Origin: Paulownia fortunei
Taxonomy: Eukaryota > Streptophyta > Magnoliopsida > Lamiales > Paulowniaceae
NCBI GenBank assembly: GCA_019321725.1
Contig: CM033111.1
Span: 930,001-994,000, forward strand
Direction: 5' to 3'
Length of the DNA stretch: 64,000 nucleotides
The notes under the pieces are model-generated. The model ran no database searches, was not told the DNA's origin, and was given only the letters and a program-made list of their open reading frames with translations. Numbering within the stretch: position 1 is the stretch's first letter; every line of letters starts with the position of its first letter. Below, one piece after another: positions 1 to 10,508 of the stretch. Position numbers and translations under genes: made by a program.

Positions 1-373
1 TATATCAAATTATAGAGAAAATTATAAATTAAACGACCATAATTTTCTCATATGAATTTCTTATATGCTTATGAGATATGGTTGGTATGAGTGGAAAGCT
101 TTCAAAATTTTATTTAATATGAAATTGATTTTATTTAAAAATCCAAAGTGTTCAAAGAGTTATAATAGAAAAAAGATTGACTTCCAGTTTTTGAAAAAGA
201 ATTTGGTGTATAAAAGGACACTTGCAATTATATTCAAATATATTATTTAAACAATTAAAGTTTAATTATACTTTCTTTTTTACTATCTACTACTTATTTA
301 ATAGGGTATAGTAGGTATCTCAAAAATTTCAAGAAACCTTTTGAGTTATTCACCCTTTTACAGATAGTATAGA
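1..373 (-). mobile_element. Helitron 5' end fragment (minus orientation)
   Basis: Read on the minus strand, the element starts at 373 with TCTATACTATC followed by TGTAAAAGGGTG, a Helitron-type 5' terminus. The flanking minus-strand base is A, as expected for insertion between A and T. The body runs leftwards out of the window. The same terminus recurs at 5,929 and 22,074 on the minus strand and at 42,625 on the plus strand. A 61-codon open frame at 65-250 is AT-rich noise. Confidence 0.6.
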
Positions 374-1655
374 TATGATATAGTTAGTTTATGAAGGTTT
401 TGCAAATATAATCTCATGGCTCTAAAAGATCCGATTTTAGTCATGAATGTGCTTCATGTTAGGATATATTCTATTTTTTTCGATTGTGGAATAACCATTA
501 ATATAAATACGACAATGGGATGTGCCTTTGTTTGATATAAAAATAAGATGTTATTTTCACATTAATTTTAATGAATTTAATTATACTGGATACTGTGAGA
601 TATATTTTCATAAAAAATTGGTATTCGGTCTTATTTTAATTTTTTTATTTTGATTTATAGGCCCATACAAAGAATTGAATTTTAATTTTACAAATTTATA
701 AGTAGTTTTTATATCTTATTTAATATTTATTAATTAATCTTATACTTTTTTTCTTAATTCTATCTTACCATACTTAAAAATTAAATTCAAAATACAATAA
801 GATTTTGTTATTTAATTTGAACTGTTTAATTTTAAAAAAAAATCATTTACTAAAATATTCAATCGAAAATGGACAAAAGATAAAACAAAAGGTAAAATAG
901 TTATAAATAATTTTCACACATGTTTTTAAAAGAAATTAGCAAATTGGTAAAGATAATATAAAATTTAGATGTGGGTGGCTTGAGAATAATCTAAATGTTA
1001 AGCAAGATAGATAATTATTATTAAAAAAATACCCATTTTACGAACATAAATAAAACTACAAATTAGCTATGTTTCTTCTTTAATAATGAATACATGTGGA
1101 ACTAAGTGAAAGGATTAAGGTCTAGAATTAAAAATTAAGTAAAATACATATCTAATATTTAAGGATCTATATAAGTATGTGTCAGTTTTTACATATTATT
1201 CGATATACATACAACCTATACATAATATTATTGAACTATTTTAATTGAGTATGACCATAAAAAGTAATCAAATTATTTTTTTCTTTAATTACTTGTATGC
1301 TGAAATTTTCTTCACATTACATGATTATTAGATATTAGAATTTTGTGCTACAGTGAATTATGCTTCAATGTTATTTTTTTCTAATAAAAATAAAATATTA
1401 GTTACTAATAATATATATAATGTATTACTTAAGAAAAAATATGTGTACCTACACTCAAAACTTATTTATGCACAATATTTTTAGTTTACGTCTTCTTCTT
1501 ACATTTGAGGTGGTTTGTTAAATCAACTATTGGTTATAAATATTGAAGTTTCTCTAGATAGAACAATATATAATTGGTATAGAGAAGACACTGAATTAGG
1601 CAAATAGACACTAATATTTGAAATTATTTGTCCTTGAACTTTTTTGATTGTCATT
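374..1655 (-). mobile_element. Helitron-derived sequence with helicase 3' remnant
   Basis: AT-rich sequence nearly identical to 22,075-23,355, and matching the reverse complement of the plus-strand Helitron around 40,030-42,600. Near 1,540-1,655 the minus strand keeps traces of the C-terminal end of a PIF1-like Helitron helicase (the QLY-ALSRG region), with stops and indels. No intact gene is present. The Helitron match breaks at about 1,655, where a retroelement-like segment begins. Confidence 0.55.
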
Positions 1656-3011
1656 ATAAAGAGTTCGTGAAGGTGTGAGACAAAAATATGGCGATACTCC
1701 TCAACAAGGTTCTAGAATAGTTGTGTGCTATGAGTAATTTGAGTCACTATATTATCTTTTATCCTACCATTACATTAGTCACATGTTACAAGCTTTCAAA
1801 GTTTTAATGATCCTCAATGTTGTGTTAGTCTACATTAGTGGAGAGTGATATGAAAAACAAGCCTATGGAATTCTAAAAAATATAAATAAGAGATCAATTT
1901 TATTGTGAGTTTGTATAAACCAATCCTAGTGAAAAGTTAAGTGCAAGAGGCTACACACGCACACACTCAAAGGATTTAAAGATGGATGAATTTGACATTT
2001 AAGTTGAAATCATGCATTTTGATGATATTTTGAGATTTTCTTAAGTTATAAACTCACAATGATTTTTCACGCCCATTTGATTAGTAGGTTTAATTATCAC
2101 TTGCTATTTTACTTATTTTATTTCTTTCTTTTGCTCGAAGACTAGCAAATGTTAAGTTTGGGGTTATTTGATGAGTGGATTTTATACTCATTAATTAAGT
2201 ATCATTTGCTTAATTTTTTTATTAGTTTTTGAGTATTTATGTTACTTTTTATGCATTAGTTTGAAATATTGTAGGTAATAGAAAAATGAAAAAAAAATGA
2301 AAAAAAATATAAAACTTGGTTAAAATTTAAAATAATCCGCTTTTGGTACTATTGAGGGTAGTTTTCGTATTTTAATCATAACATTTTGATCCAATATCAT
2401 TTTGATTTTTTTATTGAACCATTAGAAGCCAAAAAATAGATCTATAACTTTTATGTTTACTATAAAATCCAGTTCTTTCTATTTCAATGAGAAAATTTGG
2501 GTTAAATAGTTTATACTTGACTGAAAATTTATGGTATAACATATTTTGGTATTTTAGAAATAACTCCCTCCACATATGTCATATTAAGCTTCTTCATAAA
2601 TACATAGAATGCTAAGACATAGTGCCGCAATTCATATTAAGACACCAAAAGCCTGTTTTGCCTTGAAAGTGGTGAAAAATCAGTTAAAATGGCTATAGGC
2701 GTTGCAGACATGAATTTTGGGAAGCAAATGCAGCGCCTAGGCATTGCAGGCACTGCTTTGGACAGAATGGGCAGCGCCGAGTGGACAACTAAAGGCAAAA
2801 TTGATATTTTGCTCTCTTTAGAGCATCTCCATCTCATTTTTAATATCCTAAGAGCCTCCATTTCAGATTTTTAGAGAGAGAGAGAAGAGAAAACAACCTA
2901 AGAAAGACGAAGGAGAAAAGAAGAAGAAGATGAAATAATTTTTCCAAGATTTGAGAAGAAGATATCTATAAGGGAAGAAATTCATCATCTTCTAAGTTTT
3001 ATTTTCTTTTC
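1656..3011. mobile_element. Gypsy-like LTR retrotransposon fragment (internal 3' end plus LTR start)
   Basis: A GAAGACTAGCAAA stretch and the polypurine-like AAGTTTGGGG near 2,140-2,165 are followed by TGATGAGTGG at about 2,169. This arrangement is typical of the junction between the internal region and the 3' LTR in plant Ty3-gypsy elements. The same segment with a complete right end is at 23,356-25,440. No gag or pol frame survives. The LTR runs into the assembly gap at 3,012. Confidence 0.5.
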
Positions 3012-3111
3012 NNNNNNNNNNNNNNNNNNNNNNNNNNNNNNNNNNNNNNNNNNNNNNNNNNNNNNNNNNNNNNNNNNNNNNNNNNNNNNNNNNNNNNNNN
3101 NNNNNNNNNNN
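3012..3111. other. Assembly gap (100 N)
   Basis: Exactly 100 Ns, the conventional filler for a gap of unknown size. It lies inside an LTR-like repeat: sequence on the right (3,112 onward) resumes with a divergent copy of sequence already seen at about 2,440 on the left, so a collapsed or unspanned repeat is likely. Confidence 0.95.
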
Positions 3112-3925
3112 TCTATAACTTATATTTAACATAAAATCCAGTTCGTTCGATTTCAATAAGAAAATATTAGGTTAAATAGTCTACAGTTGACTGAATTTTT
3201 TAGTATGACACATCTTGGTATTGTAGCTATAAACCTTTCCACAAATTATATCGAGTTGATTCAAGTAAAATGAAAATCTAATATATAGCTATAATCATTA
3301 GAAGACACCAAAAGCCAATTCATTCTACAAAGAGGTAAACAATGAACTAAAAAAGCTAAATACTGTCAAAAGCACTGAAGTAGAGGAGAAAAACTACAGT
3401 AACAGTGCCTAGGCGCCAAAAACAGGTGCTTAGGCGCCAAAGAAATAGAGAGCACGACTCCTAGGCACTCAACAATCAGTGCCTAGGCTCTGCAAAGCAG
3501 AAAAGTAGGATCAAAATATGATTTTTGCCCTCTTTAGGGCATCACACATCCAATTTTAAGATTCCAAAAGCCTCCAAGAGAGAAATCAGCTAGAGAGGGG
3601 AGAGAAGAGAGAACAAGCCCAGAAAAGAAAGAGAAGAAAGAAGAAGAAGAAGGAACAGAGGAGAGGATTTCTCCAAGATTTGACAAGAAGACATCTATAA
3701 GGGAAGAAACTCATCATCTTCCAAGTTCTATTTTATTTTTCTCTTTCTTTCTTTGATTATGTTTATGAATATTGTTTAAGTTATCATTTATTTTTACCAT
3801 TATGAACTAAATTCTTTTTCTATGGCTGTGATGTAATCTAATTATGATGTTTTGAATATTTTATCAATTCAATTTTAGATTTATTTATCAAGTTGAGTTT
3901 CTATATTGTTGTTAATGCTTTCACA
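3112..3925. mobile_element. Second, divergent LTR-like copy
   Basis: Resembles 2,440-3,011 and 24,140-24,870: the same sentence of sequence, including the AGAGAGAGA/GAAGAAGAAG purine tract and the CTCATCATCTTC block. It ends near 3,925, where Helitron-derived sequence resumes. No coding capacity is seen. Confidence 0.5.
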
Positions 3926-4169
3926 TGTCAATATTTAAGAATCTACATAATTAAGTGTCAGTTTTTTACATATTATTCAATGTACATGCGGCTCATACAT
4001 AATATTATTAAACTACTTTAACGAGTATGACCATCATAAGTAATCAAATTTTTTATAATAAAAATAAAATATTAGTTACTACTAATATATTAATGTATTA
4101 GTACCTACACTTAAAACTTGTTTATGCAGAATATTTTTAGTCTACGTTTTTTTCTTATATTTGAGGTGA
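3926..4169 (-). mobile_element. Helitron-derived sequence
   Basis: Matches 1,150-1,540 and the reverse complement of about 40,130-40,500, which is the Helitron region downstream of the helicase. No gene is seen. Confidence 0.5.
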
Positions 4170-5115
4170 TTTGTTTAATCAATATTGGTTATAAATATTG
4201 AAATTCCTCTAGAGAGAGCAATATATAATTAGTATTGAGAAGATACTGAATTAGGCAAATAGACACTAATATTTGGAATTTTTTGTCGTTGAATTTTTTT
4301 GATTGTCCTTATAAAGAAAAGTTTTATATGAAATGTTCACGTCTAAATTGAAATGATAACCTTCATTTTTAGCTGACGAAAGTGGCACTCTAGGTATAAA
4401 GACAATTTTCCTATATATTATCCAAACACAATCTCTGCATCAATTGCGTTATTCTTGAAGTTCTGCATACTATTTTTGTACAATTACTCAATCTATTTAT
4501 AGGTTCAGATCCCTCAAAAAAAATTATTGATAATTTTTTTTAGCCACCAATTTACGAGAAGCATGTCATTTGAGATTAAAGATTCAAAACGTTCTCTTCA
4601 TAATAGTAATTTATGTTATCAATAACTTCATCAAAACTGTTAAATATTCTTGTTTTTTGATGTTTGGCTTGTCATGTAATGAGTTGAATGGATATTCTTA
4701 TTTAAGGCAGGAAAAATAGCCCTAATAAGTCGTAATATTGAGTTTTCTTCATTGTCATACTCAATAATAATAACTTCTGGAATTTTGATGTTTCTTTTAG
4801 TATCACTTGGTTCCTCACATTTTCCAACTCTAAGTAAAAACTCACTGAAGTTTGGATCATTACTTGACTTAGGTTCCTTGGTAAAAGTATTTTTTTTTTT
4901 AATTTTGGGCCACAAATATGATTTCACCAAATTTGCAAAAATAGTTTGATAAATTGTTGCTTTAGAAACAATTGTTAATACTTCTCTAAAATCTTCACAA
5001 AAAACTACCACTTTTCCACCAAAATCCTTATCATTTTCCATTAAATCTTTCAATAATTTATCAATATTCTTGATAGCTATTGTTTTGTCATTGGTGTTTT
5101 ATCCCATAAAAATAG
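4170..5115 (-). pseudogene. Helitron PIF1-like helicase, degenerate
   Basis: Helicase domain of a RepHel-type Helitron transposase, broken. Reading the minus strand from about 5,112, the order is a Walker B-like LWDKTPM (usual form WDEAPM), then an open stretch of 137 codons (5,053-4,640) with the helicase block FGGKVVVFCEDFREVL and a conserved SSYLWP-like site (here KSYLWP). Near 4,200 lies the terminal QLY-ALSRG block, with frame breaks between. The Walker A region and the Rep nuclease half are not present. Neighbouring DNA is all Helitron-like and in the same orientation. It cannot encode a working enzyme. Assignment to Helitron rather than host PIF1 rests on context and on the second copy at 38,730-40,130. 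Confidence 0.65.
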
Positions 5116-7404
5116 TTATACTTTACGTAATATCTTTGCAGCCCTACTTTACTTGGACATAGTGCACTGACTTGATTCAATGGATGTACCCTACTTTACA
5201 TCTTAAATTTATATTGTCATAATTATTGAATTTATTTAATCAAAAGAATGTATCATGAAAAAATAATTATTAATTGATGATTGAATCTAATTAGGATGAA
5301 AAAGGTTAAAGGATACATCCATCACAAAAAAAAAAAATTAGATAAAGATCAATGAAAAAACTTAGATACCAAAATAACTTTTACTCTATTTCTTATAGCA
5401 TATTATAATTTGCTTATTTTAAAACCAAATACTTTTTGTTTACCATCAAAGCTCCTATAGTTAACTTTCATTTATATTTTTACTTCTACTGTAAATTCAT
5501 CTTTCTTTTTTCTCTAGCATTATAATAGAAATATATAAAATTATAGATAAAATCATAAATTAATATATAATTGTGCATAATATTCAACTTTAAACGATCA
5601 TAATTTTCTCATATGAATTTCTCTATATATGCTTATGAGATATGGTTGGAAAGCTTTCGAAATCTATTTAATATGAAACTGATTTTATTTAAAAATTCAA
5701 AGTATTCAAAGGGTTATAATAGAAAAAAAGATAGACTTAGAGTTTTTGAAAAAAGAATTGGTGTATAAAAGGACACTTTAAATTATATTCAAATAATATT
5801 ATTAAAACAGTTAAAGTTCAATTATACCCTTCTTTTAACTATCTACTACTTATTTATTAGGGTATAATAGATATCTTAAAAATTTTAAGAAACCTTTTGA
5901 ATCATTTACACTTTTATATATACTATAGATATAAATAGTTTATGGAGGTCTTGCAAATTTAGTCTCATGATTCGAAAAAGATCTAATTTTAGTCATGAAT
6001 GCACTTTAAATTTTGTTGTATTCTATTTTTCAGATTGTGGAATAATCAATAATATGAATACGACAATGGGATGTACTCTTGAATTGATATAAATAAAATA
6101 TTATCTTCACATTAATTTTAATGAATCTAATTAGACTAGATATTGTGATATATATTTCATAAAAATTTGATATTCAGTTTGATTTTGGTTTCTTGTTCTG
6201 ATTTTCGACCCATATGAAATATCGAATTTTAATTTTTACAAATTTTATAAATAGTTGTTATATCATATTTTATATTTATTAATTAATCTTATACTTTTTC
6301 TTAATTTTAACTTATCAAATTAAAAATAATAAATTCAAAATATAATTAGATTTTGTTATTTAATTTGAACTATTTGATATTATTTTTTTAAAAACAATTA
6401 TTTAACAAAATCATTGAATCGAAAATAGACAAAAGATAAAACAAAAGATAAAATAGTTATAAATAATTTTCACATATATTTTCAGAAGAAATTAGCAAAT
6501 TGGTAAAGATAATATAAAATTCAGATTTGGGTGGTTTGAGAAAGCATATGTTAGAGGAATTAAATATCTCATTAATTGATATAATTATTTTCGTATCTCC
6601 CAAGCACATGAAAATACACTTTTAGTCTCTTAGTTCATAAGGTCTTATAAATTTAATCTCATAATTTGAAAAAGATCCAATGTTAGTTATGAATGCACTT
6701 TAATATATAGATTTTGCTCTATTCTTTTTTTTCTCAATAAGTAGAATAATCAAAATTATAAATACAATAGTAGAATGTGCCTTTGAAATGATATAAAAAA
6801 AATAGATGTTATTTCTCACATTAATTTAATGAATATTAGATTAGATATTGTAAGGTATATTTAGTTCATTCAAATAGATATATTTCATAATAAAATATTT
6901 TATATAGTGTGTCATATCTTTTTATTTTAATTCAATGTGACTTTTTATAGGGTGACCACAATTTGATAAAGTGACGGAATCAAATCAAAACTAAAAATTC
7001 GGTATTTATCAAAGTCGAACAAAAAAATCATTTGGTATATGATATTTATTTTCATAAAAATTTGGTATTTGGTTTAATTTTGGTGTTTTATTTTTTCGAT
7101 TTATCTAACTATGCCCAATATCAAATTTTAACTTTTACAAATTTTATAAATAATTTTTATATCTTATTTTATATTTATTAATTAATTTTATACTTTTTTC
7201 TTAATTTTAACTTACCAAACTAAAAATAAAATAAAAATACAATTAGATATTGTTATTTAAATTTGAACTATTTAATTTTTTTATTTTTTTAAAAATCATT
7301 TAACAAATTAATTGAATCGGAATATGAACACATAAATAGACAAAAGAGAAAAGGTAAAGTACTTAAAATAAATCATTTGACATAATATTTTATTGCAAAT
7401 AAAT
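5116..7404 (-). mobile_element. Nested Helitron fragments, non-coding
   Basis: AT-rich sequence with a second minus-strand Helitron 5' terminus at 5,929 (TCTATAGTATATATAAAAG, preceded by A). The 5,200-5,930 part matches 21,390-22,074 and the reverse complement of 42,625-43,400. The part right of 5,929 matches the reverse complement of about 41,300-42,600. No gene is seen. Confidence 0.5.
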
Positions 7405-7920
7405 CATTTATAGTAGAGAATATTTTATTTGAAATATAACTAGAGCTTTGTAAAACAAAAATATTTAGAACTAAAAATCAAAATTCAATAATAATAAGAA
7501 CCAAGTCAAAAAATGACATGCATTATTCCATATATTTCATTATTAATTTTTTTTATTATGATCATAGTTTTACATGTAATGAGCACGAGTTTTTTACTAA
7601 TGTTATATAAATAGTACAGCATATGTCGTATAATTTATATGCATTATGATAATACATATTTGTCACACAAAATGAAAGTTGATAAAAAATTACTAAAAGC
7701 TATTAGACAAAGCCAGATTTCAATTTTTTCCTCAAACAACCAATTGGACAGAATTTTTCATAAAAATAGTGAGTTAACGGCCACATGTGTGAGCGCATGT
7801 CATTTTTTGTCAAATAAGTTAATAATGATATAAAAAATCGCAATAAAATGCTTATATATGGCATTAAAATTGAATTATTTGGCAAGTGCACATATTGTGG
7901 TGTTAAAATGTAAAAAAAAA
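7405..7920. repeat. Dispersed repeat shared by both duplication units
   Basis: Starts at about 7,405 (AAATAAATCATTTATAG) and is homologous to 33,766-34,290; a third, more diverged copy of its left part is at 55,095-55,290. Here and at 33.8 kb it replaces the downstream (3') part of an A-type SEO gene, abutting intron 4 sequence. Short frames inside are not conserved between copies. I do not recognise the family. Confidence 0.55.
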
Positions 7921-7980
7921 ATTACCTTTTTCTTGTACTCGGTAATGGATATAGACTAATTGAATCAGTGTGTAACTCAC

Positions 7981-9068
7981 CAATTACGTCCTTACAAATC
8001 TTCATTTGATTCTGCAAGTGCTCCAATGTGACTGAGAGCATATCAGGCAGACTGGAAAAGTACTTTTCATGAAGAAGGGGAGGGAGGATACATACTCGTG
8101 ACTGCAAATGAGTGTGGATGCAGAGACCACAAGACTCCTTATGATCAAATAAGCAGCTGTGAGAAAATGAGACTTTGCAGCAGTAATTTCTGGTGATCCG
8201 GGGCCTATGTACTTAGCGGGAAGCTCCATGATCTCTATGATACAATGAGTTACCTTCAGTACTTGATTTAAAAGGTTGAAGACTCCCTCCAACAACTTTT
8301 TTAATTGATTGTCAAGCGCCATTATGTCAGGAAGATCCATGAGAGTTGCAATGTTGTTGGCAAGCTGATTGTTAATGCGAAGGTGATCGACTAGCCAAAA
8401 CTCGCCGTAGTTGATGGCAAAAGCAGCAAGAGCAATGACCGCCTTGGCATCCCAAGAATAGCTTGACAGTGATTTAAGGAGGTCCATGGTTACTGCATGT
8501 AGTTCTCCTCCACCACTAGGTACACTACCACCATATTTGTAAGTCATCTGTAATAATTATATGATCTCAATTAGTAAATTCCCTACAGGGACACAATGTT
8601 TACATATACTTTTTTCATCGCCTGTTTGGCATTAAGATATTGAATATGCACATGACAACAACATAGCCTAATCAACATTATACCAGAGAGGAAATATTGT
8701 TGATGGGATTTGCCAGCATTTCAACAATCTTTGCATCGGGATCAGAAGTCGGGTTGTTGCCATCTCTGGACGAGGTGTGGAAGACCTTAACATCCGATGT
8801 GTCTGCATGTGATGGAATTTCAGCTCCCTGCATTTGAATACAATATATAACATTTCCAATTAATCAAATGCAAAACTGAATGCTTTGACTAGAAAGCATA
8901 TGAAATATGAGATTGATTCCAGGCATCATATACACAGAAGTAATGTCAGCAGTCAAAGGCTTTGCCAGTCGCATAATATCGTCGACCGTGGAGAGAACTG
9001 GCTTCACACGGATGTTTAACATATCTGGAGATCCTTGGTTGCTGGCCCCACTTGATGAAGCTTTCAAT
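7981..9068 (-). pseudogene. SEO pseudogene A1 (5' half only)
   Basis: Remnant of a sieve element occlusion gene. By comparison with gene C the pieces are exon 1 at 8,936-9,068, exon 2 at 8,684-8,827, exon 3 at 8,096-8,547 and part of exon 4 at 7,981-8,051. The start codon is ATT instead of ATG (9,068-9,066), and exon 1 has lost about 64 bases relative to A2, including the DENALTQKIL block. Exons 2 and 3 are still open (48 codons, and 150 codons plus 2 bases). Exon 3 has the family signature SSYSWDAK followed by AINYGEFWLV. Most of intron 3 and the start of exon 4 are deleted, leaving only 44 bases between GT and AG, yet the frame across that junction would hold. Exons 5-7 are absent; foreign repeat DNA lies beyond 7,920. 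A pseudogene is the best call. Confidence 0.82.
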
Positions 9069-10508
9069 TGCAGGATAAAGGGGAGAGGCTATTTGAAAAG
9101 GTATGTTATAGAGGGGCAATTGCTTGTGTACATTTGCTGTTCCTCTCCAGCCTTGTATGGATAATCAGCATGGCATTATTTCTTCAAAAACAAGAAGAAA
9201 AGAAAGATAAACAAAATTAGGATTTGGAATAAATTAAAGTTGCACTGAATCTTGTTCTTTGCTTCCATTGTGGTCTAATGTCTGTTGGAGGTTTGGGATT
9301 CAGTTCCTATTGGCAAAAAACAAATTCTATCAGCCATATCCTTTTCTTCACTCAACAGTAAACGACCATCATTGTCAAGATTTTAGTAAACTTGCAACTT
9401 TTCTGTCAATACAGTTGTTGAGGTTTTACCATAATTACAACTTTGTTTCAATCAATCCTACAACGTGATTCATGTTCGAACCTGCTTTACTTCTTTATAC
9501 AACAAAATCTTGTACTTGATTCAAGTTTTTTTTTCATGGTTCTGTTTGAAATACCACTTTGGGCAAATCATAAAATACGTCCTCTATATTGGCCTATGGA
9601 TAATTTAGCATCAAGCATTCTTGGATTGTTTTATCCCACCTCATTCAAATTAAGCCAAATAATTAAATTAGCATCGGGCCAAGTGATATATATCGGGTCG
9701 GATCCATTAAAATGCACATAGGACCAATGGTGATAAATAAATAGCTAATCTTGATCAATTTGTAAGAATAAACGCACTCTCAAGAGTTATGTGTAATTAT
9801 ATATATATATATTCAATAAAAAAACGAGAATGCAATAGTGTAAATTTTGTCATCAAGTAATTTGATAATACCATTGCTGCTACGTAGGAGTAGATTTTGT
9901 AAAGTGTTTTTTCTATGAATTAAGGTCTGGTTTTTGTCAATTTGAGCAAATGGAAAATAATTGGCTATTAAATTGATAAAAAAAAAAAGCTTAGGAGGTG
10001 GGATATTTCACATTAGGGTTTTTAAGTTTCTTTCTTTTTCCTTCCCTCTTAACTAAGTTTGCCAATCATGGGTTAGTCAAAGTTCAAACCTTGGTGCTGA
10101 ATGTGGTGATTTGAGGTCTTTTGTTGGGTGAAAGCAGAATTCTTGCTGCTGAATTTCTCTCTTTGAGCTTTCTTTTTTACTAATTTTTAGTTTTGGTATA
10201 GTTGTTGAACTGAAAGTGATTTGAATTAGTTTTTTCAACAATACCATGCGATACAATAAAATTTACAATAAACTCTATTTAAAATATAACAAAAATAAAT
10301 GGACAAGCAGGCAGTTTTATTGGTGAATATTAATAATATGGCATCATTAGAATCACATCCCAAGTACAGTCTCTTACAAATAAAAGGAAATGTCAAAACT
10401 CAAACAGATGGAAATTTATTTCATTTCTCATATTATAGTAGCAGAAAATTTGTAGCATGGCACACCAGTCCTCCAGAGTACTAAAAAGTGCATAAAGGTC
10501 CCCTCAGC
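9069..10508. other. Intergenic region, no gene; contains Helitron empty site
   Basis: Nearly identical to 47,833-49,171 of unit 2. The junction 9,178/9,179 (GCATTA then TTTCTTC) is the uninterrupted form of the site that carries the 12.58-kb insertion in unit 2. The TATA-like box of A1 at about 9,151 is altered (CATACAAG, where A2 has TATACAAG). A short TA run lies at about 9,800. Probable 3' UTR of copy B runs down to its AATAAA signal at 10,415-10,420 (minus strand). Confidence 0.7.
10415..10420 (-). terminator. Polyadenylation signal AATAAA of copy B
   Basis: AATAAA on the minus strand about 90 bases beyond the stop codon, in sequence conserved with gene C (49,084-49,089) and A2 (31,208-31,213). 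Confidence 0.5.

Noticed and set aside
8002..8095. Continuation of the 181-codon frame past exon 3 of A1
   Set aside because: The last part reads through the GT donor and shrunken intron into exon 4 in another frame; only 8,096-8,547 is SEO exon.
9443..9721. 92-codon plus-strand frame in the A1-B spacer
   Set aside because: It falls in spacer sequence shared with unit 2, where the reading frame is not kept; no recognisable domain.
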